Shown here: positions 35,655 to 45,949 of the stretch, piece by piece
Position numbering within the stretch: position 1 is the stretch's first letter
Layout: the number at the start of each line of letters is the position of its first letter
The notes under the pieces: model-generated
The model's input: the letters and a program-made list of their open reading frames with translations, nothing else
The model's database searches: none
Told to the model about the DNA's origin: nothing
Translations under genes and position numbers: made by a program
Assembly (NCBI RefSeq): GCF_001275385.1
Contig: NZ_LGIW01000015.1
Coordinates: 1,550,001 to 1,614,000 of the forward strand
Length of the DNA stretch: 64,000 nucleotides
Source of the DNA: Exiguobacterium sp. BMC-KP
Lineage (GTDB): Bacteria > Bacillota > Bacilli > Exiguobacteriales > Exiguobacteriaceae
Direction: 5' to 3'

Positions 35655-37403
35655 TTATGCGTTATACAGTTTACCTGTCAATGGATCGATTGAGATCATT
35701 TGACCGTCTTTGAAGACTGTCAATGCATCTTCAACACCAACGATGACTGGTTTACCGAGTGATGGTCCAACGATTCCAGCATGGCTTGTTAATCCGCCAT
35801 CTACTGTAATCATCGCAGCAGCCATCTCGATTGCAGGCATCATGTCACGATCTGTTGAGTTCGTAACGAGGATCATCCCTGGCTTCGCTTTTGCGTTTGC
35901 TTCTTCAGCGTTTTTTGCAATGACGACTTCACCAACGACACCACGTTCACCGATTCCACGACCGTTTGCAATTTCTTTACCAACGATGTGGATTTTCAAC
36001 ATGTTCGTTGTACCAGCAGTCAAAGCAGGAATACCTGCTGAGATGACGACGAGATCACCGTCTGTAACGAAACCAGCATCTTTAGCCGTATCTGCAGCAA
36101 GTGTCAACATATCATCCGTATTGTCTGAAAGATGATCAACGACGATTGGGTACACGCCCCATACGATGTTCAACTGACGTGCGACACGTGCGCTTGGTGT
36201 AACCGCAACGATGTTAGGCTCCGGACGGTATTTCGAGATACGTGCAGCTGTGTAACCCGATTGTGTCGGTGTCAAAATCGCTTTTGCATCCAAGTTGATC
36301 GCAGTGTGCGTAACCGCTTGAGCGATTGCATCCGTCACTGTGTGCTCACTACGTGTCTGACGATCTTTCAACAACAGTTTGTAGTCGAGCATTTTTTCTG
36401 TACGTTTTGCGATCGAGTGCATCATTTGGACAGATTCGATTGGGTAGTCCCCTGCTGCTGTCTCACCTGAGAGCATGATTGCATCTGTTCCGTCAAGAAT
36501 CGCGTTTGCGACGTCTGATGCTTCAGCACGTGTCGGACGTGGGAAACGTTGCATCGAGTCAAGCATTTGAGTTGCTGTGATGACTGGCTTACCGAAGTCG
36601 TTACAAAGCTTGATCAAGTCTTTTTGAGTTGGTGTGACTTCTTCCGTTGGGATCTCGATACCGAGGTCACCACGCGCTACCATCAAACCATCCGAAATCG
36701 CGAGGATTTCTTCGATGTTATCGACACCTTCTTGGTTCTCGATTTTCGGGAAGATTTTGATGTGGCTTGCATTGTTTTTCTCGAGCAATTGGCGGATTGC
36801 AACGACGTCAGATGCACGACGTACGAAAGATGCAGCGATCAAATCGATGTCGCTCTTGATACCGAATTCGATATCAGCAATGTCTTTTTCAGTCAAAGCA
36901 GGAAGGTTAACCTTCACGTTTGGCAAGTTGACACCTTTTTTCGTTTTGATGACACCTTCGTTTTCGATTGAGCAACGAAGCTCACGGTTTGGAAGTTTTT
37001 CAACGACTTTAAGACCGATGAGACCATCATCAAGCATGATCATCGAACCGACTTCGACGTCATCGTAAAGTCCTTCGTATGTGACAGAGAACTTGTCTTT
37101 TGTTCCGACGATTTCGTTCGCATCACCACTGACGATGATGACTTCTTGTCCACGTACGAGAAGCGCTTTTCCTTCTTCAAACGAATGTGTACGGATTTCC
37201 GGACCTTTCGTATCGAGAAGGATCGTAACGATTTTGTTTGCTTCTTCTGCTGCACGACGGATATCCGTGATGCGTGCACCGTGCTCTTCATAATCGCCGT
37301 GTGAGAAATTCAAACGAGCGACGTTCATACCTGCTTCAATCATTTCTGGAAGACGTTTTTCTGACGCCGGTCCAATCGTACATACAATTTTAGTTCTACG
37401 CAT
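35655..37403 (-). CDS. pyk: Pyruvate kinase with C-terminal PEP-utiliser-like domain
   Basis: 582 aa from the ATG at 37403 ([14 protein letters not shown]), matching the Bacillus N-terminus. The beta-barrel core has the ARLNFSHG substrate loop, [11 protein letters not shown] (catalytic Lys), [10 protein letters not shown] and [10 protein letters not shown]. After about residue 475 an extra domain follows ([38 protein letters not shown]) that resembles the phosphohistidine domain of PEP synthase/PPDK; Bacillales enzymes carry it (with a TSH motif where PPDK has the phosphorylated His). It converts PEP and ADP to pyruvate and ATP. It forms an operon with pfkA. Confidence 0.97.
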   Translation of the reverse strand: MRRTKIVCTIGPASEKRLPEMIEAGMNVARLNFSHGDYEEHGARITDIRRAAEEANKIVTILLDTKGPEIRTHSFEEGKALLVRGQEVIIVSGDANEIVGTKDKFSVTYEGLYDDVEVGSMIMLDDGLIGLKVVEKLPNRELRCSIENEGVIKTKKGVNLPNVKVNLPALTEKDIADIEFGIKSDIDLIAASFVRRASDVVAIRQLLEKNNASHIKIFPKIENQEGVDNIEEILAISDGLMVARGDLGIEIPTEEVTPTQKDLIKLCNDFGKPVITATQMLDSMQRFPRPTRAEASDVANAILDGTDAIMLSGETAAGDYPIESVQMMHSIAKRTEKMLDYKLLLKDRQTRSEHTVTDAIAQAVTHTAINLDAKAILTPTQSGYTAARISKYRPEPNIVAVTPSARVARQLNIVWGVYPIVVDHLSDNTDDMLTLAADTAKDAGFVTDGDLVVISAGIPALTAGTTNMLKIHIVGKEIANGRGIGERGVVGEVVIAKNAEEANAKAKPGMILVTNSTDRDMMPAIEMAAAMITVDGGLTSHAGIVGPSLGKPVIVGVEDALTVFKDGQMISIDPLTGKLYNA

Positions 37404-37460
37404 ATTCCATAAACCTCCTACGGTGTTTGGCCAAGTTCTCTTGCCCATTTCAATCCTATC

Positions 37461-38476
<1,016 letters not shown>

Positions 38477-38596
38477 CTAAAATAGCACGTTGTTTTCTTG
38501 TTTTACAACAGGGCAGATTGCATAAACTTTCACTTGCTTTTTCATCCCTGATTCCGGAAATGAGCAGTATCAATCATGATAGCGATTACATGGTGC

Positions 38597-39532
38597 TTAT
38601 GTGCCAATTTGGTGATATTTTTCAGTCCGTTGATCGATGAGCTCTTCCTTGGTCAGATGAACCAAAGTTTCGAGCTTCTGTACCAATACAGTTTTTAATT
38701 TATCTGCCTGTAATGACACATCAAGATGCGCCCCTCCGACGACTTCTGGAATGATCGCATCCGCAATCCCGAGTCGCAATAAATCGGGCGCTGTGATTTT
38801 CATCGATTCCGCAGCTTTTTCCGCAAGACTCGCGTCTTTCCAGAGTAATGCCGCAGCACCTTCAGGAGAAATGACGGAATACGTTGAGTTTTCGAGCATC
38901 AAGAGTTGATCACACACTCCGATTCCTAGAGCACCACCTGAACCGCCCTCACCGATGACGATTGAGACGATTGGTACCGTCATACCAGCCATCTCAAACA
39001 AGTTCTTTGCGATCGCTTCACTTTGACCGCGCTCTTCTGCAGCGCGTCCAGGATATGCTCCCTTCGTGTCGATGAACGTGATAATTGGTCGATTGAATTT
39101 TTCTGCTTGTTGCATGAGACGTAATGCTTTTCGGTACCCTTCCGGATGCGGCATCCCGAAATTACGACGAATGTTTTCTTTAGTATCTTTTCCTCGTTGG
39201 TGACCGATGATCGTCACCGGACGACCATTCAATGTTCCGATTCCACCGACGATTGCCGCATCATCGTACCCATGACGATCTCCGTGCAATTCGATGAAAT
39301 CTTCACAGATGGATTCAATGTAATCAAGTGTCGTTGGACGTTCTGGATGACGTGCCAACTGAACACGATTCCACGCTTTCATATTCCCGTAAATATCGAG
39401 TTCTAACCGATGAAGACGTTCTTCAAGAAGTTGAAGTTCTTCCTTGAAATCAAGTCCTTGTGTTTCCGCCATATCGTGGAGCTCAAGAATTTTTTCACGT
39501 AAAGCGATGACTGGTTGGTCAAATGGTTGCAT
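38597..39532 (-). CDS. accA: Acetyl-CoA carboxylase, carboxyltransferase subunit alpha
   Basis: 311 aa from the ATG at 39532 ([14 protein letters not shown]), with GGAGGG upstream. The crotonase-like carboxyltransferase core has [44 protein letters not shown] (biotin/CoA pocket) and [14 protein letters not shown]. With AccD it transfers CO2 from carboxybiotin to acetyl-CoA, the first step of fatty acid synthesis. Its start overlaps the accD 3' end by 14 bp, so subunits are made in step. accB and accC are not here. Confidence 0.96.
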   Translation of the reverse strand: MQPFDQPVIALREKILELHDMAETQGLDFKEELQLLEERLHRLELDIYGNMKAWNRVQLARHPERPTTLDYIESICEDFIELHGDRHGYDDAAIVGGIGTLNGRPVTIIGHQRGKDTKENIRRNFGMPHPEGYRKALRLMQQAEKFNRPIITFIDTKGAYPGRAAEERGQSEAIAKNLFEMAGMTVPIVSIVIGEGGSGGALGIGVCDQLLMLENSTYSVISPEGAAALLWKDASLAEKAAESMKITAPDLLRLGIADAIIPEVVGGAHLDVSLQADKLKTVLVQKLETLVHLTKEELIDQRTEKYHQIGT

Positions 39533-40379
39533 GGTTCGTTCCCTCCGCATGTAGCTTTAAGATTCGCGTATAGTACGTCTTCAGATCATGTCGTGATACG
39601 ACATCGTCCAGTTGACCTGCTTGTAATAAGAACTCTGCTGTTTGGAAATCTTCCGGTAGTTTTTCTCGAATCGTTTGTTCAATGATCCGTCGACCTGCGA
39701 ACCCGATTAATGCACCTGGTTCAGCGATGTTGAAGTCACCGAGCATTGCAAAACTTGCTGATACACCACCGGTTGTCGGATGGGTCATACAAGAAATATA
39801 AAGTAATCCAGCATCTGAATGCTGTTTTAAGAAGAGACTCGATTTCGCCATCTGCATGAGACTAACCATCCCCTCTTGCATCCGGGCTCCGCCTGAAGCT
39901 GAGAAAATCGTGACAGGTAAACGATGTTTCGTTGCATAACGAACCGCTTCAGAAATTGCAGCACCGACTGCCGCTCCCATTGAACCCATCCGGAATCGTG
40001 CATCCATGACACAAGCGACGAGTGGGTGACCATTCACATTCCCGACGCCACAGACGATTGCTTCCTCAAGACCTGTTCTGACTTGGTCGCCTTTTAATTT
40101 TTCCGGATAGTCCTGGAAACCGAGTGGATCCGCTTGAACTACCGGCAGATCGAAATACGTTACTGAGTCTTCATCGAATAACTGTGTAAAACGTTCTTGA
40201 GCGGTCAATGGATGATGATACCCACATGAACAGACACGTAAGTTCGCCTCCAGTTGTTTCGTATATTGGATCAATTTACATTTCGGACATTTTGTCATTA
40301 GGCCAACCGGCACATCGACACGCTGTTCCTTTGAAGTCAGCGTGACGAATTTTTTAGGTTTTCGAAAAAATGCTTGCAC
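39519..40379 (-). CDS. accD: Acetyl-CoA carboxylase, carboxyltransferase subunit beta
   Basis: 286 aa. The core carboxyltransferase fold is complete ([50 protein letters not shown]). The N-terminal zinc ribbon reads CPKC, then 15 residues, then CSC followed by GYHHP; most homologues have CxxC in the second knuckle, so one residue seems deleted here (see findings). The gene lies between the GntR regulator, 21 bp upstream, and accA, which it overlaps by 14 bp. Confidence 0.94.
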   Translation of the reverse strand: MQAFFRKPKKFVTLTSKEQRVDVPVGLMTKCPKCKLIQYTKQLEANLRVCSCGYHHPLTAQERFTQLFDEDSVTYFDLPVVQADPLGFQDYPEKLKGDQVRTGLEEAIVCGVGNVNGHPLVACVMDARFRMGSMGAAVGAAISEAVRYATKHRLPVTIFSASGGARMQEGMVSLMQMAKSSLFLKQHSDAGLLYISCMTHPTTGGVSASFAMLGDFNIAEPGALIGFAGRRIIEQTIREKLPEDFQTAEFLLQAGQLDDVVSRHDLKTYYTRILKLHAEGTNHATI

Positions 40380-40400
40380 GTTCAGTTCCCCCTTGTCATC

Positions 40401-40919
40401 CTATGGGCGGTTCAAGAGTTGTTCCCGTTCCGCCTGCGTATAGAGTTCCCCTTGACCGAAGCTTTTATGGAAGGCATTGACTTGTCGCCAGATTCGTTCA
40501 AACAAATCGTTATCGACCGTCTGAATCAACGTCTCACGAAACGCAGCATCGGATGCAACGACTGGTGTAAGCACCGAAATGTCATCCAGTTGCGTGAGCG
40601 CTGCTTGCTCAAGCAAGCGAAGCGTTCCTGCCAAGTCTTCGAACTTCGAATCGCCAGTCACTAAGAATTGAGCAATGATTTGAATATAGGTATGATCGTC
40701 ACGGTTCAATAGAAAGCTTCCGCCCCCATGCCGCGTCTCGACGATCCCTAAATATGCGAGTGTCCGCAATGCTTCTCGTACGGACGGTCGGCTGATGGAT
40801 AAACGTTCTGCCAGTTCCCGCTCTGATGGAATCCGGTCTCCTGGAACTAATCCATCTTGTTCGATCATCAATTTAATCGCCGCGATATTGGCTTCAAACG
40901 CATTTCGTTTCTTCTCCAT
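40401..40919 (-). CDS. GntR family regulator (FadR type), likely controls accDA
   Basis: 172 aa from the ATG at 40919 (MEKKRNAFEANIAAI). The winged helix-turn-helix is clear: PGDRIPSERELAERLSISRP, then SVREALRTLAYLGIVETRHGGG (about residues 22-65). The C-terminal effector domain is all-helical but short, about 95 residues against 150 in E. coli FadR, so the ligand pocket may be reduced. Its promoter holds a TGGTC-A-GACCA palindrome that fits FadR-group operators, implying autoregulation together with accD-accA. Bacillus normally controls fatty acid genes by FapR, so this arrangement is notable. The ligand is unknown. Confidence 0.85.
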   Translation of the reverse strand: MEKKRNAFEANIAAIKLMIEQDGLVPGDRIPSERELAERLSISRPSVREALRTLAYLGIVETRHGGGSFLLNRDDHTYIQIIAQFLVTGDSKFEDLAGTLRLLEQAALTQLDDISVLTPVVASDAAFRETLIQTVDNDLFERIWRQVNAFHKSFGQGELYTQAEREQLLNRP

Positions 40920-40972
40920 ATCGATACGGCACCACCTTTCTGACCCTTCAGTCGGTTGCTTCAATCGGTGGC

Positions 40973-41001
40973 ATTGGTCAGACCAATTACCCCTTATTAT
41001 A
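40973..41001 (-). promoter_or_regulatory. gntR-accDA promoter with FadR-type operator
   Basis: The perfect palindrome ATTGGTC-A-GACCAAT (40973-40987) fits the FadR-subfamily pattern TnGTnnnACnA. It lies just downstream of a TATAAT -10 box (minus strand, 40996-41001), over the expected start site. No good -35 is visible. A repressor bound here would block transcription of gntR-accD-accA. Confidence 0.65.
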
Positions 41002-41021
41002 ACAAATCTTATTACCTAGTA

Positions 41022-44000
41022 CTAGTTTGAGCGAGGGACATTTTTTAAGACGACATGGTCTTCACCAAACTGCATACGTAGACGAGCCATTAATTCCTCG
41101 TCATGGCGAACCGCGTAAAGAGATGGTAACGATTTCGTCTCACGTGAATCGGCGTAGCGAACGACGACCGGAATATCACCTGGTACCGTTTCAAGCAACT
41201 GCTCGAGAGCGGCAAGCTCATTTTTCGACGTTAATTTGATGAACAAAACATCTTGTCCAAGCGGTCGAAGGCGTTCCAATATGAATTGACGCTCCCCTTC
41301 GCGATCTTGAACCTTTAATTCAATTAACAAGACATTCCCCAAATAAAGCGACCGACGAAATCGTTCATATTGACTCGGGAAGATGACAACCTCTTCATTC
41401 GAATAACCGTCGACTGCTTGAATGACCGCCATCGTTTGACCACGTTTCGTCTTAAATTCTCGAAGTTGATCAATATAGCAGACTAAATAATGCGTATCTG
41501 CTCCTACTCCAAGGTCATGGAAATAAGCAGATTCAACTGGAGCTTTCATCGCTGTCGTTAATGGCGAATACGTTAACCAGAACCCTAATGATTCTCGTTC
41601 TAGACGTGCCCAGTCAGAATCGCTACGGTTCGATGATTTTTGCGTCCGACGTTTCCCAAGGATGGCTAATTCATCCGGCAATAAAGTATTCGATGACTCT
41701 GTAAAATATTCAAGGACCTCTTGTTCAGCAAGCCCGCGATCTCCATGCGTCGCGCGATCGAACGCGCCACTGTAGAGTAACAATTCAATTTTCGCACGTT
41801 CTTTTTTGCCCCAACCGACTTGAGTCAATAGATCAGCAATCGTCGCCGCATGCTTCGATGCCTCTTTCAACCGCTCGAATTCTCGTTCAGAAATACCTTT
41901 GATGACATGGATTCCGAGTCGAATCCCTTTACCTTCTAGCGAAGAACGGTAATCTGAAATCCAGATATCGGGTGGCAAGATTGGAAGACGTCGTTCGCGC
42001 ATCAATCGGACAAGACGTTCCGGTTGTTCCACTGAAACGAGTAAGAAAATATGAGGGAAATGGGCTTTGATGTACCCGAGTGCATAACTGATTTTTGAAT
42101 AGGCGACCGCATGGCTTCGGTTGAATCCATATCCAGCAAATCGTTCGATTTGCTCATATAAGGAACTTGCTATCGTATCATCGAATCCGTTCGATTTTGC
42201 TCCTTCAAGGAACCGAACTCGCTCCTGTTCAAGGGAATCCGTACTTTTCTTCGAAATCGCACGACGTAGTATATCAGCTTGCGCCAGCGTAAAACCGGCT
42301 ACTCGGCGCGTGATCTCCATGACTTGCTCCTGATAGACGATGATGCCATACGTTGGTGCAAGCACTTCTTCTAACACCGGATGCAACATCTGATAAGGTT
42401 GACCGGCTTTTCGCTTCGCGTATAAATCAATGAATTTCATCGGTCCCGGACGATAGAGTGACATCGTTGCTACCAAATCCTCGAATCGATTTGGTTTTAC
42501 GTCGCGGAGTGTCTGCTTCATTCCTGACGATTCGAATTGGAAGATGTCATCTGTTTCGGCACGGGAAAAGACTTGAAATGTCGCGCGGTCTTCCTCTGGA
42601 ATTTGCGTGAGTGTAAAGGATGGATGTTCTCGTCGAATCAATTCTTCCATCCGGCGCAAACGACTTAAATTCCGTAATCCTAACAAGTCAATCTTCAACA
42701 ATCCTTGACGTTCTAATGCCTGCATCAGAAACTGTGTCACGTACCGTTCGTTTGGACCCGCTTCAATTGGCGTCGTCTCGACGAGGTTTTCTGAACCGAT
42801 GACGACGCCGGCTGCGTGAACCGACCGTTGTCGCGGGAGACCTTCGACTGCTTGCGCAAGTTGCAAGAGTTGTCGACGCTTTTCACTTCCAGAAAACCAA
42901 CGATACATCTGTTTATTTTGTTCGATCCCTTGTAACGTCGTTGATTTCCCGAGCTGTTTAACGGCCGCATCTAATTCATCCTTCGAAAACTCTAGCGTTC
43001 GTCCGACGTCTCGCAGAGCAGCTTTCGCACCAAGCGTCGATAATGTACCAATCTGCGCAACATGATCTTGCCCATAACGCATCACAAGATCTTCTAATAC
43101 TTCTTCTCGCCGTTCATCTTCGATATCGATATCGATATCCGGCATCGAAATCCGCTCCGGGTTCAAGAATCGTTCGAATAGTAGTCCATATTTCAATGGA
43201 TCAACCGTCGTAATACCAAGTGCGTAGCTGACGAGCGAACCAGCTGCTGAACCACGACCTGGTCCAACAAAGATGCCTTTCGCTTTCGCGCGTCGGACAA
43301 GTTCTTCAACGATCAAGAAATAGTCGGCAAATCCTGTCCTATCAATGACAGACAACTCATAGGCGAGCCTTTCCCGTGCCTCTTTACTTTCATGACCATG
43401 CGCTAGTAATCCTTCTTCGGCATGCATCCGTAACAACGCATTCGAATCTTCTGCGACGCGTGGTAATGGACGTTGTTGAAACGGTAGTTCTAAGCGTTCA
43501 GATGTCGCAGCAAACTGCTCTGCCATCGTAATTTCTCGCTCGGTAAAATCTTCCAGTAATTCTTCACGCGTCTTCAAATGCATTAGACGATCTGTTTTTT
43601 GATCTTGGAACGTCGTCGCTTCACGAATGGCACGAATCGCTTGATAAGCTGCTGCTTCATCTCGACGGAGGTAACGCACAGGGTCAACCGGAATCGTCTC
43701 AATACCAAGCGCTGCTGCTACTTCCCGGTAACGCGTGCGACTCTCTCGTTCGACGGTCGAACGACTAGAGACTACTCCCATGTATGTATGCGCCCCCTGA
43801 ACGTGCCCCATCCATTGAACGAAAGAACGGCGTAGACGTGTCACATCTTCAGATGCCTGACGCAGCGGAACGAGTACTGCAATGAGCGCTGAGACATCTG
43901 TATCCTTCTGCCTGCTTGCTAGTCGATACAATTGGCGAAGCCCATCAGAAGAAAAAGCAAACCATAAGATACAAAACTCTTCTTCTTCAATTCGTTGCTC

Positions 44001-44183
44001 CCAGCCGACGACCGGGTGCATATTCCGACGCTGACACACATCGATGAATGCAGGAACTCCTGTCAATGTCGTCTCACAGATGACCGCTCGCCCAATTTGA
44101 CGACGGACAAGCTCGTCTAAATATGTCTCGATTCGAACTAAACTTTGTAATGGACTAAATTGCGTCCGAACATTTATATGCAT
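41022..44183 (-). CDS. dnaE: DNA polymerase III subunit alpha, DnaE type
   Basis: 1053 aa. The N-terminal PHP domain (about 1-200) is poorly conserved and lacks several metal-binding His. The polymerase core has FVGPGRGSAAGSLVSYALGI, PDIDIDIEDERREEVLEDL (catalytic Asp pair) and the finger FNRSHAVAYSKISYALGYIK. A C-terminal OB fold (about 880-960, LREFKTKRGQTMAVIQAVDG) follows. In Gram-positives this non-proofreading polymerase extends RNA primers before handing over to PolC. It is slightly shorter than the 1115-aa B. subtilis DnaE. AAAGGAG stands 8 nt before the start. Confidence 0.96.
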   Translation of the reverse strand: MHINVRTQFSPLQSLVRIETYLDELVRRQIGRAVICETTLTGVPAFIDVCQRRNMHPVVGWEQRIEEEEFCILWFAFSSDGLRQLYRLASRQKDTDVSALIAVLVPLRQASEDVTRLRRSFVQWMGHVQGAHTYMGVVSSRSTVERESRTRYREVAAALGIETIPVDPVRYLRRDEAAAYQAIRAIREATTFQDQKTDRLMHLKTREELLEDFTEREITMAEQFAATSERLELPFQQRPLPRVAEDSNALLRMHAEEGLLAHGHESKEARERLAYELSVIDRTGFADYFLIVEELVRRAKAKGIFVGPGRGSAAGSLVSYALGITTVDPLKYGLLFERFLNPERISMPDIDIDIEDERREEVLEDLVMRYGQDHVAQIGTLSTLGAKAALRDVGRTLEFSKDELDAAVKQLGKSTTLQGIEQNKQMYRWFSGSEKRRQLLQLAQAVEGLPRQRSVHAAGVVIGSENLVETTPIEAGPNERYVTQFLMQALERQGLLKIDLLGLRNLSRLRRMEELIRREHPSFTLTQIPEEDRATFQVFSRAETDDIFQFESSGMKQTLRDVKPNRFEDLVATMSLYRPGPMKFIDLYAKRKAGQPYQMLHPVLEEVLAPTYGIIVYQEQVMEITRRVAGFTLAQADILRRAISKKSTDSLEQERVRFLEGAKSNGFDDTIASSLYEQIERFAGYGFNRSHAVAYSKISYALGYIKAHFPHIFLLVSVEQPERLVRLMRERRLPILPPDIWISDYRSSLEGKGIRLGIHVIKGISEREFERLKEASKHAATIADLLTQVGWGKKERAKIELLLYSGAFDRATHGDRGLAEQEVLEYFTESSNTLLPDELAILGKRRTQKSSNRSDSDWARLERESLGFWLTYSPLTTAMKAPVESAYFHDLGVGADTHYLVCYIDQLREFKTKRGQTMAVIQAVDGYSNEEVVIFPSQYERFRRSLYLGNVLLIELKVQDREGERQFILERLRPLGQDVLFIKLTSKNELAALEQLLETVPGDIPVVVRYADSRETKSLPSLYAVRHDEELMARLRMQFGEDHVVLKNVPRSN

Positions 44184-44329
44184 CTTTCATTCTCCTTTCT
44201 CTTCTGATGGAGGTTTCTAAAAGTTTTCAGAACATTCATATCTAACTGACTCAAGTACTCGCCATCTGATTTATTATTCGCTACAATAAGTATAGAAATA
44301 TCATGACAGGTACGGAAGGAGCGTTTCTC

Positions 44330-44524
44330 ATGATTTTAAATCGTAGTCAAATCGCACGTGAAAAAGTCGAACAATTAAAGCTCGGTGTTACCGCTTTTAC
44401 TGAAACGGAAGAAATCGCTGAGAAAATTCGCAAGTCTGTCGCTGAACTTCAACTGAATGTCATTGAAGATCACACAGATCGTGGCGTTTGGTTCATTCCG
44501 CAAGACAAGACAAAAACGCAATAA
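44330..44524 (+). CDS. Small protein of unknown function (YtzJ-like position)
   Basis: 64 aa from the ATG at 44330 (MILNRSQIAREKVEQL), with GGAAGGAG 8 nt upstream; nine further open codons 5' have no ribosome site. It is charged and helical, without Cys, membrane helix or signal. I do not recognise a domain; the context between dnaE and nrnA matches where B. subtilis has a small gene I recall as ytzJ, but homology is not shown. It is single, ending at a shared terminator. Confidence 0.72.
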   Translation: MILNRSQIAREKVEQLKLGVTAFTETEEIAEKIRKSVAELQLNVIEDHTDRGVWFIPQDKTKTQ

Positions 44525-44528
44525 GCGT

Positions 44529-44585
44529 AAAAAGGCTGTTCGTTTCGCTTCCTCAATGAGAGGAGTGAGACCGAGCAGCCTTTTT
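44529..44585. terminator. Bidirectional terminator
   Basis: Long arms AAAAAGGCTG...CAGCCTTTTT enclose a second stem (CTTCCTC/GAGAGGAG), between the small gene and nrnA. Confidence 0.82.
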
Positions 44586-44589
44586 CCAT

Positions 44590-45525
44590 TTAAAACTGGA
44601 AGTTAGCAGCGACCTCATCCAGACGATGGACGACACGTTCGACTTCACTCAACTGTTCAATCGTTGCCCCTGAAGCCATCGGATGTCCACCACCATTGAA
44701 TTCTTTTGCTACTTCATTAATGACGGGACCTTTCGAACGAATCCGAACGCGAACTTCCTGATCCGTTTCGAGGAATAGCGCCCAACATTTCATCCCTTTT
44801 AAACCAGCGAAGCTATTGACGAGCAAAGATGCTTGTTCAACCGTCGCCCCGAATTGTTTCAATGTATCCTGTGTCAAAATGACATATCCGACACCTTGGT
44901 CCGTCAATTGAATATGTTGGAGAACATATCCTTGTAGATGAAGAGCCGAAAGTTCCGTTTCGTACATATTACGGTACAACCAATCCGTATCGATTCCCGC
45001 GTCAATCAGTTGTGCTGCGACTTCAAACGTTCGTTTCGTCGTGCCACGGAATTGGAAACGTCCTGTATCACCGACAATTCCAGCGTAGAATTGAATGGCA
45101 GCAGCTGTTGGAATGTCATATTCCCACTCATTCAATACATGAACGAGTAATTCAGACGTCGAGCTCATCGTCGTATCGACGAGTTGCACGGGCGCGTACG
45201 GATCTTCATCCGGGTGATGATCGATTTTAATGATGTTTTTCCCTGTCATCGCGAGTTTCCCATCAATCCGAGCTTGGTTCGCTGTATCCAGGATTACGAC
45301 TAACGCTTCTTTGTATAATACCTCGTCTACTTGGTCGAGTTCACCCATGAACGACAGTGATGTTGCCATCTCACCTACCGATAAAATCGTTTTACTCGGG
45401 AATTGGTGTTGCAACGTCAATTGTAAGCCGAACTGACTACCGAGTGCATCGGGATCCGGACGTTCATGACGGTGAATGATAATCGTATCTGCCGCTTCAA
45501 TTAGTTGTTTGATTTGCTCTTTCAC
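44590..45525 (-). CDS. nrnA: Bifunctional oligoribonuclease and PAP phosphatase NrnA
   Basis: 311 aa from the GTG at 45525 (MKEQIKQLIEAADTIIIHRH), with AGAGGAG 9 nt upstream; B. subtilis NrnA has the same N-terminus. The DHH domain carries HRHERPDPDALGS, DTANQARIDG and KIDHHPDED (metal ligands), and the DHHA1 domain carries VRIRSKGPVINEVAKEFNGG and GGGHPMASGA. It degrades nano-RNA and converts pAp to AMP. In B. subtilis it neighbours sporulation genes ytrHI, which are missing here. Confidence 0.95.
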   Translation of the reverse strand: MKEQIKQLIEAADTIIIHRHERPDPDALGSQFGLQLTLQHQFPSKTILSVGEMATSLSFMGELDQVDEVLYKEALVVILDTANQARIDGKLAMTGKNIIKIDHHPDEDPYAPVQLVDTTMSSTSELLVHVLNEWEYDIPTAAAIQFYAGIVGDTGRFQFRGTTKRTFEVAAQLIDAGIDTDWLYRNMYETELSALHLQGYVLQHIQLTDQGVGYVILTQDTLKQFGATVEQASLLVNSFAGLKGMKCWALFLETDQEVRVRIRSKGPVINEVAKEFNGGGHPMASGATIEQLSEVERVVHRLDEVAANFQF

Positions 45526-45588
45526 TGTGCACAGCTCCTCTAATCTTGATATGATACTAGATGAAGACAAAAAGGAGGTCCTTTTAAC

Positions 45589-45897
45589 ATGCAATTCATC
45601 CTAATCGCCCTGATCGTTTTCTCGCTTGGTGGGTATTTGTTAGCAAAACGCCGCGCGTTCCATACGAAAAGCACGAATCGAAAGTACTTGTTCAATACGC
45701 AAGCAAGCATTTGGTTGAGTCTGTTCGTCATTCTGTTCGCCGTCAATCAGTTCGTTTCTGGGAACGGGTTAACGACGCTCGTCGGAAAAATCGTTTGTTC
45801 TGTTTTAATCATCGTTGGTGTAGCTTCGTTCATCGCTGGATTCGTACGATATAAAAAGATTTATCCGTATGTTGTCCGCGAGATGGAGCAATCATAA
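45589..45897 (+). CDS. ytpI: YtpI family membrane protein
   Basis: 102 aa with three predicted membrane helices (about 3-20, 43-60, 66-85). The sequence around FNTQASIWLSLFVILFAVNQ is typical of the YtpI-like family, whose role is unknown. AAAGGAGGT is upstream. It is divergent from nrnA and convergent with ytoI, in the same local order as in B. subtilis. Confidence 0.85.
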   Translation: MQFILIALIVFSLGGYLLAKRRAFHTKSTNRKYLFNTQASIWLSLFVILFAVNQFVSGNGLTTLVGKIVCSVLIIVGVASFIAGFVRYKKIYPYVVREMEQS

Positions 45898-45910
45898 GCA
45901 AAATTCAGAG

Positions 45911-45936
45911 GAACCGAAGTCAATTGACTTCGGTTC
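45911..45936. terminator. Bidirectional terminator
   Basis: The perfect palindrome with half-site GAACCGAAGTCAA is followed by T5 and lies between ytpI and ytoI. Confidence 0.82.
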
Positions 45937-45949
45937 TTTTTATATGCTG

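Noticed and set aside
39827-40033. Alternative frame inside accD as a sign of frameshift
   Set aside because: The main accD frame is open and matches the family over its whole length, so there is no frameshift.
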